A stretch of 64,000 nt of DNA from CBFHND01 sp965657085 (GTDB lineage: Bacteria > Pseudomonadota > Alphaproteobacteria > Rhodobacterales > Rhodobacteraceae): assembly GCA_965657085.1 (NCBI GenBank), contig CBFHND010000007.1, positions 70,602-134,601 on the forward strand, read 5' to 3'. The translations under genes and the position numbers were made by a program. Below are positions 25,226 to 33,738 of this stretch, piece by piece. How positions within the stretch are numbered: the stretch's first letter is position 1; every line of letters starts with the position of its first letter. The notes below the pieces were generated by a model. The model had not been told where the DNA came from. It did not search any database and worked only from the letters and a program-made list of their open reading frames with translations.

Positions 25226-25612
25226 ATGCATAGCGACACAACAGCCAACGGCACCATTGAAAACTGGACCCCGCAAGAGGTGGCGCAGGCCCATGCCGAA
25301 AACCGGATTGTTCTGATCGATGTGCGCACACCGCAGGAATACGCCTTTGAACGGATTTCGGGGGCCCTGTTGTTGCCGATGCAGGAGTTCGACGCCGACC
25401 ATCTGCCGGACCCTAATATGGGCAAGCCCGTGGTGTTTCACTGCGGCTCAGGTGTGCGGTCGCGCAAGATGGCCGAGGCCGCCTTGGCCGCAGGTTGGGA
25501 CAAGGCCGCACATATGGAAGGTGGGTTCGGCGCGTGGAAGCAATCCGGGCAGACCTATATCGGGACAGATATGTCCAACGGCGCGCCAAAGACCATGGCC
25601 CAGCCGGGATGA
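25226..25612 (+). CDS. Rhodanese-like sulfurtransferase
   Basis: A 128-residue single-domain rhodanese. It shows VLIDVRTPQEYAFERISGALLLPMQEF and the active-site loop HCGSGVRSRKMAEAAL with the catalytic Cys, then GWDKAAHMEGGFGAWKQSG. It probably transfers sulfane sulfur between persulfides and acceptors in the cytoplasm. The ATG at 25226 has AGGAG seven bases upstream. The SqrR-type site in front of it links it to sulfide/persulfide stress. No sqr gene or repressor gene is in the window. Confidence 0.88.
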   Translation: MHSDTTANGTIENWTPQEVAQAHAENRIVLIDVRTPQEYAFERISGALLLPMQEFDADHLPDPNMGKPVVFHCGSGVRSRKMAEAALAAGWDKAAHMEGGFGAWKQSGQTYIGTDMSNGAPKTMAQPG

Positions 25613-25622
25613 TTTCTGACGC

Positions 25623-25691
25623 GAGGGTGCGGTGTACCGCACCTTACCGGCCATAGATCTCCACGGCGTAAGGTGCGGCAGGCCGCACCTT
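25623..25691. repeat. Pair of GTAAGG/CCTTAC palindromes after the rhodanese gene
   Basis: Two palindromes of the dispersed family: GGTGCGGT..ACCGCACCTTAC (25626-25647) and GTAAGGTGCGG..CCGCACCTT (25668-25691). They fill the convergent gap between the rhodanese gene and mipZ and could act on both transcripts. Confidence 0.75.
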
Positions 25692-25695
25692 TGCA

Positions 25696-26505
25696 TCAAA
25701 AGTCGACCGTCACGCCGGGCAACCCCAGCGCCTTGATCAGCTCTCGCAGCTCTTGCCGAGCCGCCACGTTCGAGATGTTGAGCTGTTTGACACCGATGTC
25801 CTTGAGATCCAGCAGGGTCAAACCACGCGGGAACAACTCGCGAAACACGACGCGTTCGGAAAAGCCGGGCGCGATGCGGAAGCCGATGCGCTTGGCCAGC
25901 ATCTTGATCGCACGCTCCATCTTTTCCTTGTTCACCATGCGTTGCGCGCCCATGCGGTTGCGCACCACGATCCAATCGATGGCGCTGAGACCGGCCTGCG
26001 CCCGCAGTTGGCGCGCGTTCCAGACCATTTCGGAATAGACGGATGGGCCGATGATCTTTTCGCCCGCTGCATCGATGCGCGCCAACAGGTCGAAATCGAC
26101 AAAGCTGTCGTTCAGGGGCGTGATCAGCGTATCGGCCAGCGAATGTGCCACCTGGCTCAGCCGCGTGTGGCTGCCGGGGCAATCGATCAGGATGAAGTCG
26201 TTGTCGGGCTCCAGCGTGGCAACCGCCGCGGACAGGCGGTGGTCATAGATGTTCTCGCCGGGTTTGAGCGTTTGCGGGTCGATTTCTGGCAGGTCGTGGA
26301 CCTCGGGGCTTGGCAGATCCAGATCTGCCTCCTTGAGGAAGTTCAACCGGTTCTCGACGTAGCGCCCGAAGGTGCGTTGGCGCAAGTCCAGGTCAAGCGC
26401 GCTGACCTTGTGACCCATGCGCACGAGCGCGGTTGCCACATGCATCGACACGGTTGATTTGCCCGCGCCGCCCTTTTCGTTTCCGACGACAATGATATGC
26501 GCCAT
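25696..26505 (-). CDS. mipZ: Division-plane positioning ATPase MipZ
   Basis: A 269-residue ParA/MinD-type ATPase. The deviant Walker A KGGAGKST (residues 11-18), LDLDLRQRTFGRYVENR and FILIDCPG are the MipZ signatures. In alphaproteobacteria MipZ forms a gradient from the ParB-bound poles and inhibits FtsZ assembly, placing the division ring at midcell. The ATG at 26505 is used because AAGGGGAC precedes it and MAHIIVVGNEKGG is the family's N-terminus. Confidence 0.92.
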   Translation of the reverse strand: MAHIIVVGNEKGGAGKSTVSMHVATALVRMGHKVSALDLDLRQRTFGRYVENRLNFLKEADLDLPSPEVHDLPEIDPQTLKPGENIYDHRLSAAVATLEPDNDFILIDCPGSHTRLSQVAHSLADTLITPLNDSFVDFDLLARIDAAGEKIIGPSVYSEMVWNARQLRAQAGLSAIDWIVVRNRMGAQRMVNKEKMERAIKMLAKRIGFRIAPGFSERVVFRELFPRGLTLLDLKDIGVKQLNISNVAARQELRELIKALGLPGVTVDF

Positions 26506-26607
26506 GCCTGTCCCCTTGCCCGGTGCGATCGGTGTGCCTTCCGACGCCTTGAGCGGCCATTCGTGCTTTTGTGACACTATATGTTGGGGCGCGGGCTTTG
26601 GAAAGCG

Positions 26608-28266
26608 TCACATGCGGGTTGTTCCCTTCATCTGGCGTAAAGCGATGCGCAGAGGTGACAGATGTGCCGCATATCTGTGCCAATCGCGCGCCGGGGCATA
26701 ATCCGGGGCGACACATCGTTCGGTCCAATTGAGGCCGATGGCCGCCAGCAGGGCGCGCGCGCTTTGACGGGATGGCCGGGCAAGTGCGTCTGCGGACACT
26801 TCGATGATCTGACGTGGAAAGCGGCTTTTCCAGTAGGTCATGGTGTGCGCGTAGGTGCAGTGCAATGCGGCCAGCGTGCTGTCGTCGGTTACGGCCAGCC
26901 CCCCGTCTGACAATGGATTGAGACGTAAGTGGCTCCAGACGGTGTGCACGGGGTCGCGCGTGACATGCACGACCCGTGCTTCGGGCAAGGCAGCACAAAG
27001 CAGACCGACCAAGGGGGCAAGATTGCGATCGGCATTTACGATAACTTCCTCGCCCCCTGCCACTTGGGCCAGAATACAGCGAACCGAGGATGCAATCTCC
27101 ATCAAGACGTCGCGGCCTACGGTCTGGCGCTGCGCGGGCCCCGTTTGTGGCGGTGGGCTTGATTGCAAGGCGCGGACCACCGCTTTGCGAATGCTGGGCA
27201 AGGTTCGAACCGCGGCTGAGGACGCCGCAGTTTGAATAAGCCTTGCGGTACCTTCAACTCCTGCGCCGGGCAGGCCCACCACAAAGATCGGCACCCGGCC
27301 TGTTTTCCCATTTGATTGTGCCGCAAACTCGAACCGTTCGGGGTATGCCAGCGCGGCCATCGCCGCTTGCGCTGTGGTCGCGTCGGTCCGGACGGCCGTG
27401 GCATGCGCCGCGCGCAGATAAGACATGGCCTGATCCGGCTGGTCCATCATATCTGCAGCGCGGTAAAGGGCGTGGTTCAGATGCACATGGTTCGCTGGAT
27501 CCGGATCGGCCCTTTTGATGGCCTTGTCGGCGCGGTCGGCAATGCGAACGGCGTCGGCCGGTGCGCACATGGTCGCCAGCGTGGACAACGCCGCGGGTGT
27601 GGGGGTGTCCTCGGCCAATGTCGCATCGACAAGGTCAGACATTTGTTCAGGTGACAGAGCGTATCGATAGCGATGCGCCAAGGCCAAAGCCTTCGGGTCC
27701 GATGGCGTCTGTGCCAGAGCACGAAGCAGATGTTTAACCACCGTCTCAGGTTTTGCGCAGTCTGCCGCTGCCAGCGCCATGGCCAAAGGCGCCGTGTCGT
27801 TCATCGTCTTCGCCAGCCCAAGCGCGTCCCTTGGGCGGCCCGATTGCCGGAGACATTCGACATAGTTTTCCATATCTGACCGGGCCAAGGGCCCCAGTGC
27901 CCGCGCCCGGGCAAAGGCTAATCCTGCGCGGTGCACATGATCCGCCGCCATCAGGGCGCGCCCCTTGGCCGCCCAAATCGCCTTGCTGTCGCGCAGCCCA
28001 AGTGCCTGATCCAGAAGTGGAATCGCGGCAAGCGGATCATGGCGCGCAACCGCGCATTCGGCTCTTAACAGCAGAACATCTGGGTCCAGTGGGGCAATCA
28101 GTGCCAAGGCGTCCGCCGCCTGTGACGCTGACGCGAAACGCCCCGCGTCCAGCAGGGTGCGTACATCAGCCAAGCGTGAAGCGCGCAGACCGGACCGCAC
28201 GCCGAACAATGGGATTGCACGGCCCGGTCTTGTGGTCAGCCCACGCAGGTTGGTTTGCATATTCAT
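26608..28266 (-). CDS. TPR-repeat protein with C-terminal sulfotransferase domain
   Basis: A 552-residue protein. Residues about 30-310 are helical, alanine-rich TPR-like repeats; residues about 325-540 resemble the sulfotransferase fold of TPR-sulfotransferase proteins (IFVVGLPGAGVEGTARLIQ as P-loop; VVHVTRDPVHTVWSHLRLNPL as the 3'-phosphate site). The P-loop lacks the usual GxPRSGTTL Ser/Thr arrangement (VEGTARL instead), so PAPS binding may be altered. Related proteins modify secreted polysaccharides or proteins. It is the fourth sulfotransferase-like gene in this window. Confidence 0.75.
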   Translation of the reverse strand: MNMQTNLRGLTTRPGRAIPLFGVRSGLRASRLADVRTLLDAGRFASASQAADALALIAPLDPDVLLLRAECAVARHDPLAAIPLLDQALGLRDSKAIWAAKGRALMAADHVHRAGLAFARARALGPLARSDMENYVECLRQSGRPRDALGLAKTMNDTAPLAMALAAADCAKPETVVKHLLRALAQTPSDPKALALAHRYRYALSPEQMSDLVDATLAEDTPTPAALSTLATMCAPADAVRIADRADKAIKRADPDPANHVHLNHALYRAADMMDQPDQAMSYLRAAHATAVRTDATTAQAAMAALAYPERFEFAAQSNGKTGRVPIFVVGLPGAGVEGTARLIQTAASSAAVRTLPSIRKAVVRALQSSPPPQTGPAQRQTVGRDVLMEIASSVRCILAQVAGGEEVIVNADRNLAPLVGLLCAALPEARVVHVTRDPVHTVWSHLRLNPLSDGGLAVTDDSTLAALHCTYAHTMTYWKSRFPRQIIEVSADALARPSRQSARALLAAIGLNWTERCVAPDYAPARDWHRYAAHLSPLRIALRQMKGTTRM

Positions 28267-28377
28267 AGGCGCTTTTCCCTGTCTGATGTTGGAAGCGACA
28301 GTGAACGCGAACTGGTTACCAAATCCTCAACTGCTCAGGCCAAGGGGATGATTTTCGAAAAATGTATGGCGGCAACG

Positions 28378-28410
28378 AAAAAGGGCGCCGCCATCGCTGG
28401 CCACGCCCTT
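28378..28410 (-). terminator. Rho-independent terminator after rpmE
   Basis: On the minus strand AAGGGCG..CGCCCTT arms form an imperfect GC-rich stem followed by five Ts (28378-28382). It lies 24 bases after the rpmE stop and closes the rplS-rpmE transcript. Confidence 0.7.
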
Positions 28411-28433
28411 GATCACATTCGAATGGAAAAGGC

Positions 28434-28655
28434 TTAGAAGCCCAGACCTTCGTATTTCTTCTTGAACTTCGACACGCGGCCGCCGGTGTCCATCAGACGG
28501 CTGTTGCCGCCTGTCCACGCGGGGTGCACGGTTGGGTCGATGTCCAGCGCAAGGGTGTCGCCTTCGGCGCCCCAGGTCGATTTCATCTGAATGATCGTGC
28601 CGTCGGTCATCTTGACGTCGATCATGTGATAGTCGGGATGTGTATCGGCTTTCAT
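28434..28655 (-). CDS. rpmE: Ribosomal protein bL31
   Basis: A 73-residue bL31 (MKADTHPDYHMIDVKMTDG...HPAWTGG..GRVSKFKKKYEGLGF). It lacks the CxxC zinc-binding cysteines, i.e. the zinc-independent form typical of alphaproteobacteria. It follows rplS by 11 bases. Confidence 0.95.
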   Translation of the reverse strand: MKADTHPDYHMIDVKMTDGTIIQMKSTWGAEGDTLALDIDPTVHPAWTGGNSRLMDTGGRVSKFKKKYEGLGF

Positions 28656-28666
28656 GATCCGTCTCC

Positions 28667-29050
28667 TTACGCTTCGGCGCCCGACTTGGGCTTGTAGTTG
28701 GTGACTTCTGCGATACGGGCGGATTTACCGCGACGCGAGCGCAGATAGTACAGCTTGGCGCGACGCACGCGGCCACGGCGCACGACTGTGATGCTGTCGA
28801 TGTTGGTCGAAAAGAGGGGGAACACACGCTCCACGCCCTCACCAAAGGAAATCTTGCGCACGGTGAACGAACCGGCAATGCCGTGGCCGTTGTTGCGTGC
28901 GATGCAGACGCCTTCGTAATTCTGAACCCGTGTCCGGGTGCCTTCGGTCACTTTGTAACCGACGCGGATGGTGTCACCCGCTTTGAAGTCGGGAATGTCT
29001 TTTCCCAGCGAGGCGATCTGTTCCGCCTCAATTTCTGCGATCAGGTCCAT
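28667..29050 (-). CDS. rplS: Ribosomal protein bL19
   Basis: A 127-residue bL19 with the conserved FKAGDTIRVGYKVTEGTRTRVQNYEGVCIAR, GVERVFPLFSTNIDSI and GRVRRAKLYYLRSRRGKSARI segments. bL19 sits at the 30S-50S interface. It is normally downstream of trmD; here five other genes separate them, see the finding on this region. The 256 bases upstream hold no gene that I can support. Confidence 0.97.
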   Translation of the reverse strand: MDLIAEIEAEQIASLGKDIPDFKAGDTIRVGYKVTEGTRTRVQNYEGVCIARNNGHGIAGSFTVRKISFGEGVERVFPLFSTNIDSITVVRRGRVRRAKLYYLRSRRGKSARIAEVTNYKPKSGAEA

Positions 29051-29306
29051 CTGATCATCTCCTATCTGCTCGTGGTTGTTCCACGAAGATTTGCGCGCCT
29101 CAGAGCTCCGCGTGCTTCATCGGGTCCGGCATGGCCGCCCGCGGGAGTGTTCAAGCATCATTCCTTGTCTCGCCTTTGCCGCGCTTTGGTGCACCGAAGA
29201 AAGTGCCACGCGCCAAAACGTCCGGGCGGTGGATACCGATTCCGAACAGGCGGGGTATAGGAGGGTATGATGGGCGGATCAAGGGGATAGTGTCGGTTTC
29301 AGCACC

Positions 29307-29774
29307 TCAGCCAAAACTAAGCAAATCCCCAAATGCATAGATCAAGGCGCATATGATCATTGCACCCATGATCAGCATTATGGAAGTCACGACGAATTGC
29401 ATGGCGACTGCGCCGGACCCAAGGCCAATGGCCCAAAGCGCCACGGTCCTGCGTTCGCGGCGGATAATGGCTACGGCACCCAGCAAGATAGCCAGAACGC
29501 CCAAAACCATGACCGCAGCCTTCAGGACGCGATCAATATCCCACGCGATTGCTTGCGGCTCTGGCTGTTGCAGGCCGAGCCAGCTTCGAAAGGTGGATTT
29601 GCCCGCTTCGGCTGCGATCTCTCCCAGCGACACGCCCACGGTTTGCTGGGGCGCAAATGGCCCCGCAGAATAGGTGACCACAATGATGAGCAAGGCAATC
29701 GACCCGATGACGAAGCCGATCATTCCAGAGGTTGAACCTTTGGCGTTTTCCGACATTTCGACTGTGTCCGACAT
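29307..29774 (-). CDS. Predicted inner-membrane protein of unknown function
   Basis: A 155-residue protein with about four hydrophobic segments (GMIGFVIGSIALLIIVVTYSAG, AAVMVLGVLAILLGAVAII, VALWAIGLGSGAVAMQFVV and IMLIMGAMIICALIYAFG). No family is recognised. The ATG at 29774 has AAGGAGA eight bases upstream; an upstream ATG at 29819 lacks a site. Its own promoter probably lies in the 106-base gap before the polysaccharide deacetylase gene. Confidence 0.6.
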   Translation of the reverse strand: MSDTVEMSENAKGSTSGMIGFVIGSIALLIIVVTYSAGPFAPQQTVGVSLGEIAAEAGKSTFRSWLGLQQPEPQAIAWDIDRVLKAAVMVLGVLAILLGAVAIIRRERRTVALWAIGLGSGAVAMQFVVTSIMLIMGAMIICALIYAFGDLLSFG

Positions 29775-29880
29775 GCGCGATCTCCTTTTGTGAGGGTGCA
29801 TAGCGAAGCTATTGGGCATTTTTGAGGCATGAATTTGAGGTCAGGACCGCGTTTCATTTGCCAAAGGGTCAAATCCACCC

Positions 29881-30576
29881 TCAATCGCTTTTGCGCCCCA
29901 TGATCCGCTCGATCTGCGACAGACCGCGCGGCCCTGCATAGAGGTCAGCGGCGGAATAAAGGGGATCGGTCAAGGCTTCCTCGACCGTGATGAACGTCCA
30001 GCCCTCTGCGGCATACCAATCAAGCAGTGTTACCAGATGATCGGCGTTGATCCGGTTGAGATGCAGCAGAAGAATATGATCCACGTCTCGTCCCAAAGCC
30101 GTGTGTGCAAGGGTCTGGAAGTGGGCCGTGCGTTCCTGCATGTGCACAACATAAGCGTCCGCAACCCTGTCCATGGCCGCGGTATCGCCATTGTCGATGG
30201 CCTGCATATAGTCCGCGTTGAACTGCCATGCGTCATTGTCGATGGTGACGGGAACGTTTTGATACCCGAGGTCTGTCAGAAGGTCGTTTGCCTGCGCTTT
30301 CGCGTGTTCAGTTTCGCCTTCTCGCGGGTATGGAAAGCGGTAGTAGTGTGGCTTGGTGATCCAGCTTGAGAGTGCCTTGTGCGCATGCAAGGCGCTGTTG
30401 ATGGCTTGAACGTATCGCAAGCCCTCTGCGGGCGTTGTTTTCGAAGGCATCACATAGGGCAGATCATCCAGAATGATGGCGATGCGCGGCCCTGCCGTGG
30501 CCGCATGGATGTGCGACAGACACAGCCACGCCGCACAAACGGCAGACACAGCGCGCAATATCCGATGACCCGTCAT
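29881..30576 (-). CDS. Polysaccharide deacetylase-like protein with internal deletion
   Basis: 231 residues with an N-terminal signal peptide (ILRAVSAVCAAWLCLSHIHAATA). It begins like NodB-fold deacetylases (RIAIILDDLPYV with the motif-1 Asp pair, then GLRYVQAINSAL) and resumes with YYRFPYPREGET, VTIDNDAWQFNADYMQA and HILLLHLNRINADHLVTLLDW. The segment between, where the family's metal-binding HxxxH motif and its GNHTYSH-like loop lie, is missing: SALHAHKALSSWITKPHYYRF is a direct join. The frame is open, so this is an in-frame loss of roughly 60-70 residues. The protein is probably inactive as a deacetylase. Confidence 0.7.
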   Translation of the reverse strand: MTGHRILRAVSAVCAAWLCLSHIHAATAGPRIAIILDDLPYVMPSKTTPAEGLRYVQAINSALHAHKALSSWITKPHYYRFPYPREGETEHAKAQANDLLTDLGYQNVPVTIDNDAWQFNADYMQAIDNGDTAAMDRVADAYVVHMQERTAHFQTLAHTALGRDVDHILLLHLNRINADHLVTLLDWYAAEGWTFITVEEALTDPLYSAADLYAGPRGLSQIERIMGRKSD

Positions 30577-30597
30577 ACGCAAAACCTTTTGGAAGGC

Positions 30598-31095
30598 TTA
30601 AGGCAGTTCGACCAAGCCTACGCGCTTTCCGATCTGCCATGCACCGGGCAGGTCCGTGCGCGCGCAGATTTCCGCCCAGCAGTCGCGCATGTCGGGCGAG
30701 AAGTGGATATCGTCGAAGATGACGATGGCCCTCTTGGCACAGACCTCACGGACAAGGTCGAATTGCCTTAGAACAAAGTCCTTTGTGTGTATCGCGTCGA
30801 TAAAGGCGACTTCGACACAGGCGGGAACGCTCCGGTACTGCCCCTCGAATGTGGTCTCGGTCAAAACAAAGCGCTCCGACACATGTGCGAAATTCCCGCG
30901 CGCGATGGCGCACCATTCCGTGTTGGGTTCAAAGCTGTAGAGCGTCCCGTCGGGGTGTTCGGACAATCCCGCCAACCAGTACATGCCGCTTGCACCAAAG
31001 GCCGCCCCGAATTCGAGGATGGCCTTTGGGCGCTTCTGTAGGGCCAGATAGTTGAAAAAGCGGCAAACCGCCGTGCCTGATCTGACCTGCGCCAT
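30598..31095 (-). CDS. Class I SAM-dependent methyltransferase, short
   Basis: 165 residues. The SAM-binding motif I AILEFGAAFGASGMYW is at residues about 25-40, with motif II FEPNTEW and a motif-III-like AFIDAIHTKDFVL (Methyltransf_24 type). The frame stays open 45 bases upstream of the ATG to a TAG and encodes plausible residues (LKNYGRAVEPGARRG) with only a CTG as start, so the gene may have lost its original 5' end. The substrate is unknown. Confidence 0.65.
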   Translation of the reverse strand: MAQVRSGTAVCRFFNYLALQKRPKAILEFGAAFGASGMYWLAGLSEHPDGTLYSFEPNTEWCAIARGNFAHVSERFVLTETTFEGQYRSVPACVEVAFIDAIHTKDFVLRQFDLVREVCAKRAIVIFDDIHFSPDMRDCWAEICARTDLPGAWQIGKRVGLVELP

Positions 31096-31155
31096 CCCGC
31101 GCCGCGCCCCCGGTTCAACCGCGCGCCCATAGTTCTTCAGTTGGGCCTATCCGTC

Positions 31156-31326
31156 CTACAACGGCAGCTGTCCAAGGCGCTCTGTTTCCGCGATCCGGTC
31201 TTCGATCCTGTCCAGCAGGTCGCGCCGGGCATCGTAGAAATCGCGTTGGCTTTGGTTGTAGCCTTCAATGATCGCTGTGTTCGGGCTGTCGGGGCTGTGC
31301 CGCAGGCGCTTGATGTTCAGTTTCAT
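31156..31326 (-). CDS. 56-residue charged protein downstream of trmD
   Basis: ATG 31326 to TAG 31156, 10 bases after trmD. The sequence is hydrophilic and helical in its second half (YNQSQRDFYDARRDLLDRIEDRIAE), with no signal or membrane segment. Codon use fits the genome. I do not recognise it; conservation would decide whether it is real. Confidence 0.5.
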   Translation of the reverse strand: MKLNIKRLRHSPDSPNTAIIEGYNQSQRDFYDARRDLLDRIEDRIAETERLGQLPL

Positions 31327-31335
31327 ACTGCCGCC

Positions 31336-32139
31336 TCAATCCTTGCGCTTCGCCCAAAGGTCCGGCCGCCGTTCGCGCGTCAGTTTCTCGGACATCTCGC
31401 GCCGCCACTCCGCGATCTTGGCGTGGTTGCCGGACATCAACACCTCGGGGATGGGGCGGCCCTTCCACTCCGCTGGCTTGGTGTATTGTGGATGCTCCAG
31501 CAAACCGTCCGAATGGCTTTCGTCCACCGCGCTGTCCGCATTGCCAAGAACACCCGGCAACAGGCGCACGGTGGCATCGATCATCGCTTGTGCCGCCAAC
31601 TCGCCGCCTGTCATCACGAAGTCGCCAAGGCTGACTTCGGTCACGCCATAGTGTTCCAGCACCCGTTCATCCACGCCCTCGAACCGTCCGCACAGCATCG
31701 TCACCCCATCGCATTGCGCCAGATCCCGCGCCATCGCCTGATCGAACCTTCGCCCGCGCGGCGACATGTAAAGGATGGGCCAGCGTCCACGTGCGTGCGC
31801 TTGCGCCTCTTCGATCGCCGGGCCAACCACATCGGCGCGCAGCACCATGCCGGCACCGCCGCCTGCGGGCGTGTCATCGACATTGCGGTGCCGGGTCAGC
31901 CCGTGCGTGCGCAGGTCGTGGGTGTGCAATTGCCACAGCCCATCCTTGAGCGCACGCCCGGTCAGGCTTTCGCCCAGCACACCGGGAAAGGCACCGGGGA
32001 AAAGGGTGATGATCCGTGCCTGCCATACGCCTACCAGAGCGGGTGCTTCATCCATCAGTGACGATGGTGTCAGCGTGGGGCGGATCGACTTCCGACCGTG
32101 GGACTTTGGCGTTTTGGTCATGGTCTTGCGATAGGCCAT
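31336..32139 (-). CDS. trmD: tRNA (guanine-N1)-methyltransferase
   Basis: A 267-residue SPOUT methyltransferase. The trefoil-knot motifs are seen: ILYMSPRGRRFDQAMARDLA, CGRFEGVDERVLEHYGVTEVSLGDFVMTGGELAA and LLPGVLGN. TrmD makes m1G37 in tRNAs and prevents +1 frameshifting. The N-terminus carries about 30 extra residues compared with E. coli TrmD (SHGRKSIRPTLTPSSLMDEAPA), so an internal start nearer ARIITLFPGAFPG is also possible. Confidence 0.95.
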   Translation of the reverse strand: MAYRKTMTKTPKSHGRKSIRPTLTPSSLMDEAPALVGVWQARIITLFPGAFPGVLGESLTGRALKDGLWQLHTHDLRTHGLTRHRNVDDTPAGGGAGMVLRADVVGPAIEEAQAHARGRWPILYMSPRGRRFDQAMARDLAQCDGVTMLCGRFEGVDERVLEHYGVTEVSLGDFVMTGGELAAQAMIDATVRLLPGVLGNADSAVDESHSDGLLEHPQYTKPAEWKGRPIPEVLMSGNHAKIAEWRREMSEKLTRERRPDLWAKRKD

Positions 32140-32162
32140 GTTGGCCTTTTTGGCCAGAGCGC

Positions 32163-32948
32163 TCAGATGCGCCGCAGCAAGGTCATGGCGTCCCTTTTGG
32201 CCGCGCGCAGGTCTCGCGCATCCAGATCGGAGCGGTTCAAATCCAGAAGAACCGCCATGGCATCCTCCGAAAATGACACTTTGAGAGGGGCGTGTGGGAC
32301 AAGCCGCGCGCGCAGGTCGTCTGGCAGGTCAACAAGATCGACAAGCGGGCCAGCGGGGCCAAGGGCATGATCCTTTGACTGTTCCAGCGCAGTCACATGC
32401 AGGGGCCACGCGGACGCAGCGTCCCGCAACTGGTCGGCTTGGGCCTTCAGATCGGCACCGGCTGCAAATCGTTCCGCAAAGGCATCAAAGTCTTCCGTTA
32501 CCCGGTGTACCTTGAGGTTCTGGAACCAAAGGCTTTTCAGCCACGGCTGCGGCGCACGTACCGACAGTACAATGTGCAGGTCCAAATTCTGACCAAAGTG
32601 CCCTTCCAACCCGGCGACAATTTCGGACAGCAAAGCCGGGGTTGCGCCATAGTCTGCGATACGCGGATGGCCGGGAATGCGGCCCAGAAGATCAACGCAG
32701 GTGATGATCGCCTGTGCATCCGGCGGCAACACCGATACCGCCGCTTTCCATGCGGTGGCAAAGTCGGACAGGCTCTGGTCGCTGCGTCTTACACTATGTG
32801 CCTTGGCCTGTTGCGGCGCATCGCCCAGTTGTGGATTGCCGTAGATGCCACAGTGGTCCCGCAGCAATTCCGCCTGTGACAACAGGGTGTGTTCGGTGGT
32901 GGATGTGCCGGTCTTGTGAAAGCCCGGATGCAATACGACGCGCGGCAT
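32163..32948 (-). CDS. Sulfotransferase-like protein 1 of 3
   Basis: 261 residues starting MPRVVLHPGFHKTGTSTTEHTLL; FHKTGTST is the 5'-phosphosulfate (PAPS) loop of sulfotransferases. A later LHIVLSVRAPQPWLKSLWFQN resembles the 3'-phosphate-binding strand-helix. It is the most divergent of three tandem paralogues (32.2-34.5 kb) that share FHKTGT, RAP..WL(K/R)S and a C-terminal LNRSDLDARDLRAAKRDA segment. It starts one base before the stop of the next paralogue ends, so translation is likely coupled. The acceptor is unknown. Confidence 0.7.
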   Translation of the reverse strand: MPRVVLHPGFHKTGTSTTEHTLLSQAELLRDHCGIYGNPQLGDAPQQAKAHSVRRSDQSLSDFATAWKAAVSVLPPDAQAIITCVDLLGRIPGHPRIADYGATPALLSEIVAGLEGHFGQNLDLHIVLSVRAPQPWLKSLWFQNLKVHRVTEDFDAFAERFAAGADLKAQADQLRDAASAWPLHVTALEQSKDHALGPAGPLVDLVDLPDDLRARLVPHAPLKVSFSEDAMAVLLDLNRSDLDARDLRAAKRDAMTLLRRI

Positions 32949-32949
32949 G

Positions 32950-33738
32950 TCAGCCCTCCGTGGCTTTGGCGATGATCGCTTGTTTGGCGGCTTTACGTGC
33001 GTCGCGGTCCGGGTGGTCCCTGTTGGCCTGCAAAAGCTGCTGCAGAACATCCTGTGGCAAGCGGGTGTTGGCCGCCTCTACCGGTGTGGCCTGTTCAAGC
33101 ACCTCCTGCGGCAGGTCACACAGTTCCAACAAGGGGGTGGCTGGGCCGAAGCGCGCATCGCGGCAATTTTCCAGGGACGTGGACACGACATCGCAGGCCA
33201 CGGAGGACCGAACAGCATCCACAGCATCGTCAAGCGCAGCCCCTTCGGCATAACGCGCGGCGAAACCGTCGAAATCCAGCGTGAGGGACGAGGATTTCAC
33301 ATGCTCCCAATAGGCGCTGCGCAACCACGCATCGGGCGCGCGCGTCCCGAAGATGATCGCAACCTCCGCCTTTGGAAACCGTCGGGCAATGGCGCGCACA
33401 AAAACCTCGGCCAAAGGGGCCGCTGCCGCATAGGTCGCCAATGCACCGCGTCCGGGCATGTGGCCTGACAACTCTTCACCCGACACGACAAGCGTGCGTT
33501 TGGGCATGCCGGGCAGATCGGCGAGCAATGTGTCGAAGCGATCCGCGACCTTGGCAAGGCTCAGAGGGTCGCGCCATGTGCTGTAGCCCCTGCACGCCTT
33601 CAGCAGCGGCACCATCTGCGGCTTCAGCCGGATCGCCAGATGTTTGCCCAGTACCTTTCGGTTTGCGCGCAAGACCTGTTGCACCGTGGATGTGCCTGTC
33701 TTGTGAAACCCCATGTGCAGGATCACGCGCGCAGGCAT
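32950..33738 (-). CDS. Sulfotransferase-like protein 2 of 3
   Basis: 262 residues with MPARVILHMGFHKTGTSTVQQVLRANRKVLG (PAPS loop at residues about 10-18), the motif GEELSGHMPGRGALATYAAAAPLAEVFVRA, IIFGTRAPDAWLRSAYWEHV and a C-terminal RDARKAAKQAIIAKA helix. It is clearly paralogous to the next gene upstream (shared ANRkvL, SGHMPGR, TRAP-AWLRS). Start and stop overlap its neighbours by about one base. Products of this kind sulfate carbohydrates, lipids or proteins; the target is not inferable here. Confidence 0.75.
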   Translation of the reverse strand: MPARVILHMGFHKTGTSTVQQVLRANRKVLGKHLAIRLKPQMVPLLKACRGYSTWRDPLSLAKVADRFDTLLADLPGMPKRTLVVSGEELSGHMPGRGALATYAAAAPLAEVFVRAIARRFPKAEVAIIFGTRAPDAWLRSAYWEHVKSSSLTLDFDGFAARYAEGAALDDAVDAVRSSVACDVVSTSLENCRDARFGPATPLLELCDLPQEVLEQATPVEAANTRLPQDVLQQLLQANRDHPDRDARKAAKQAIIAKATEG

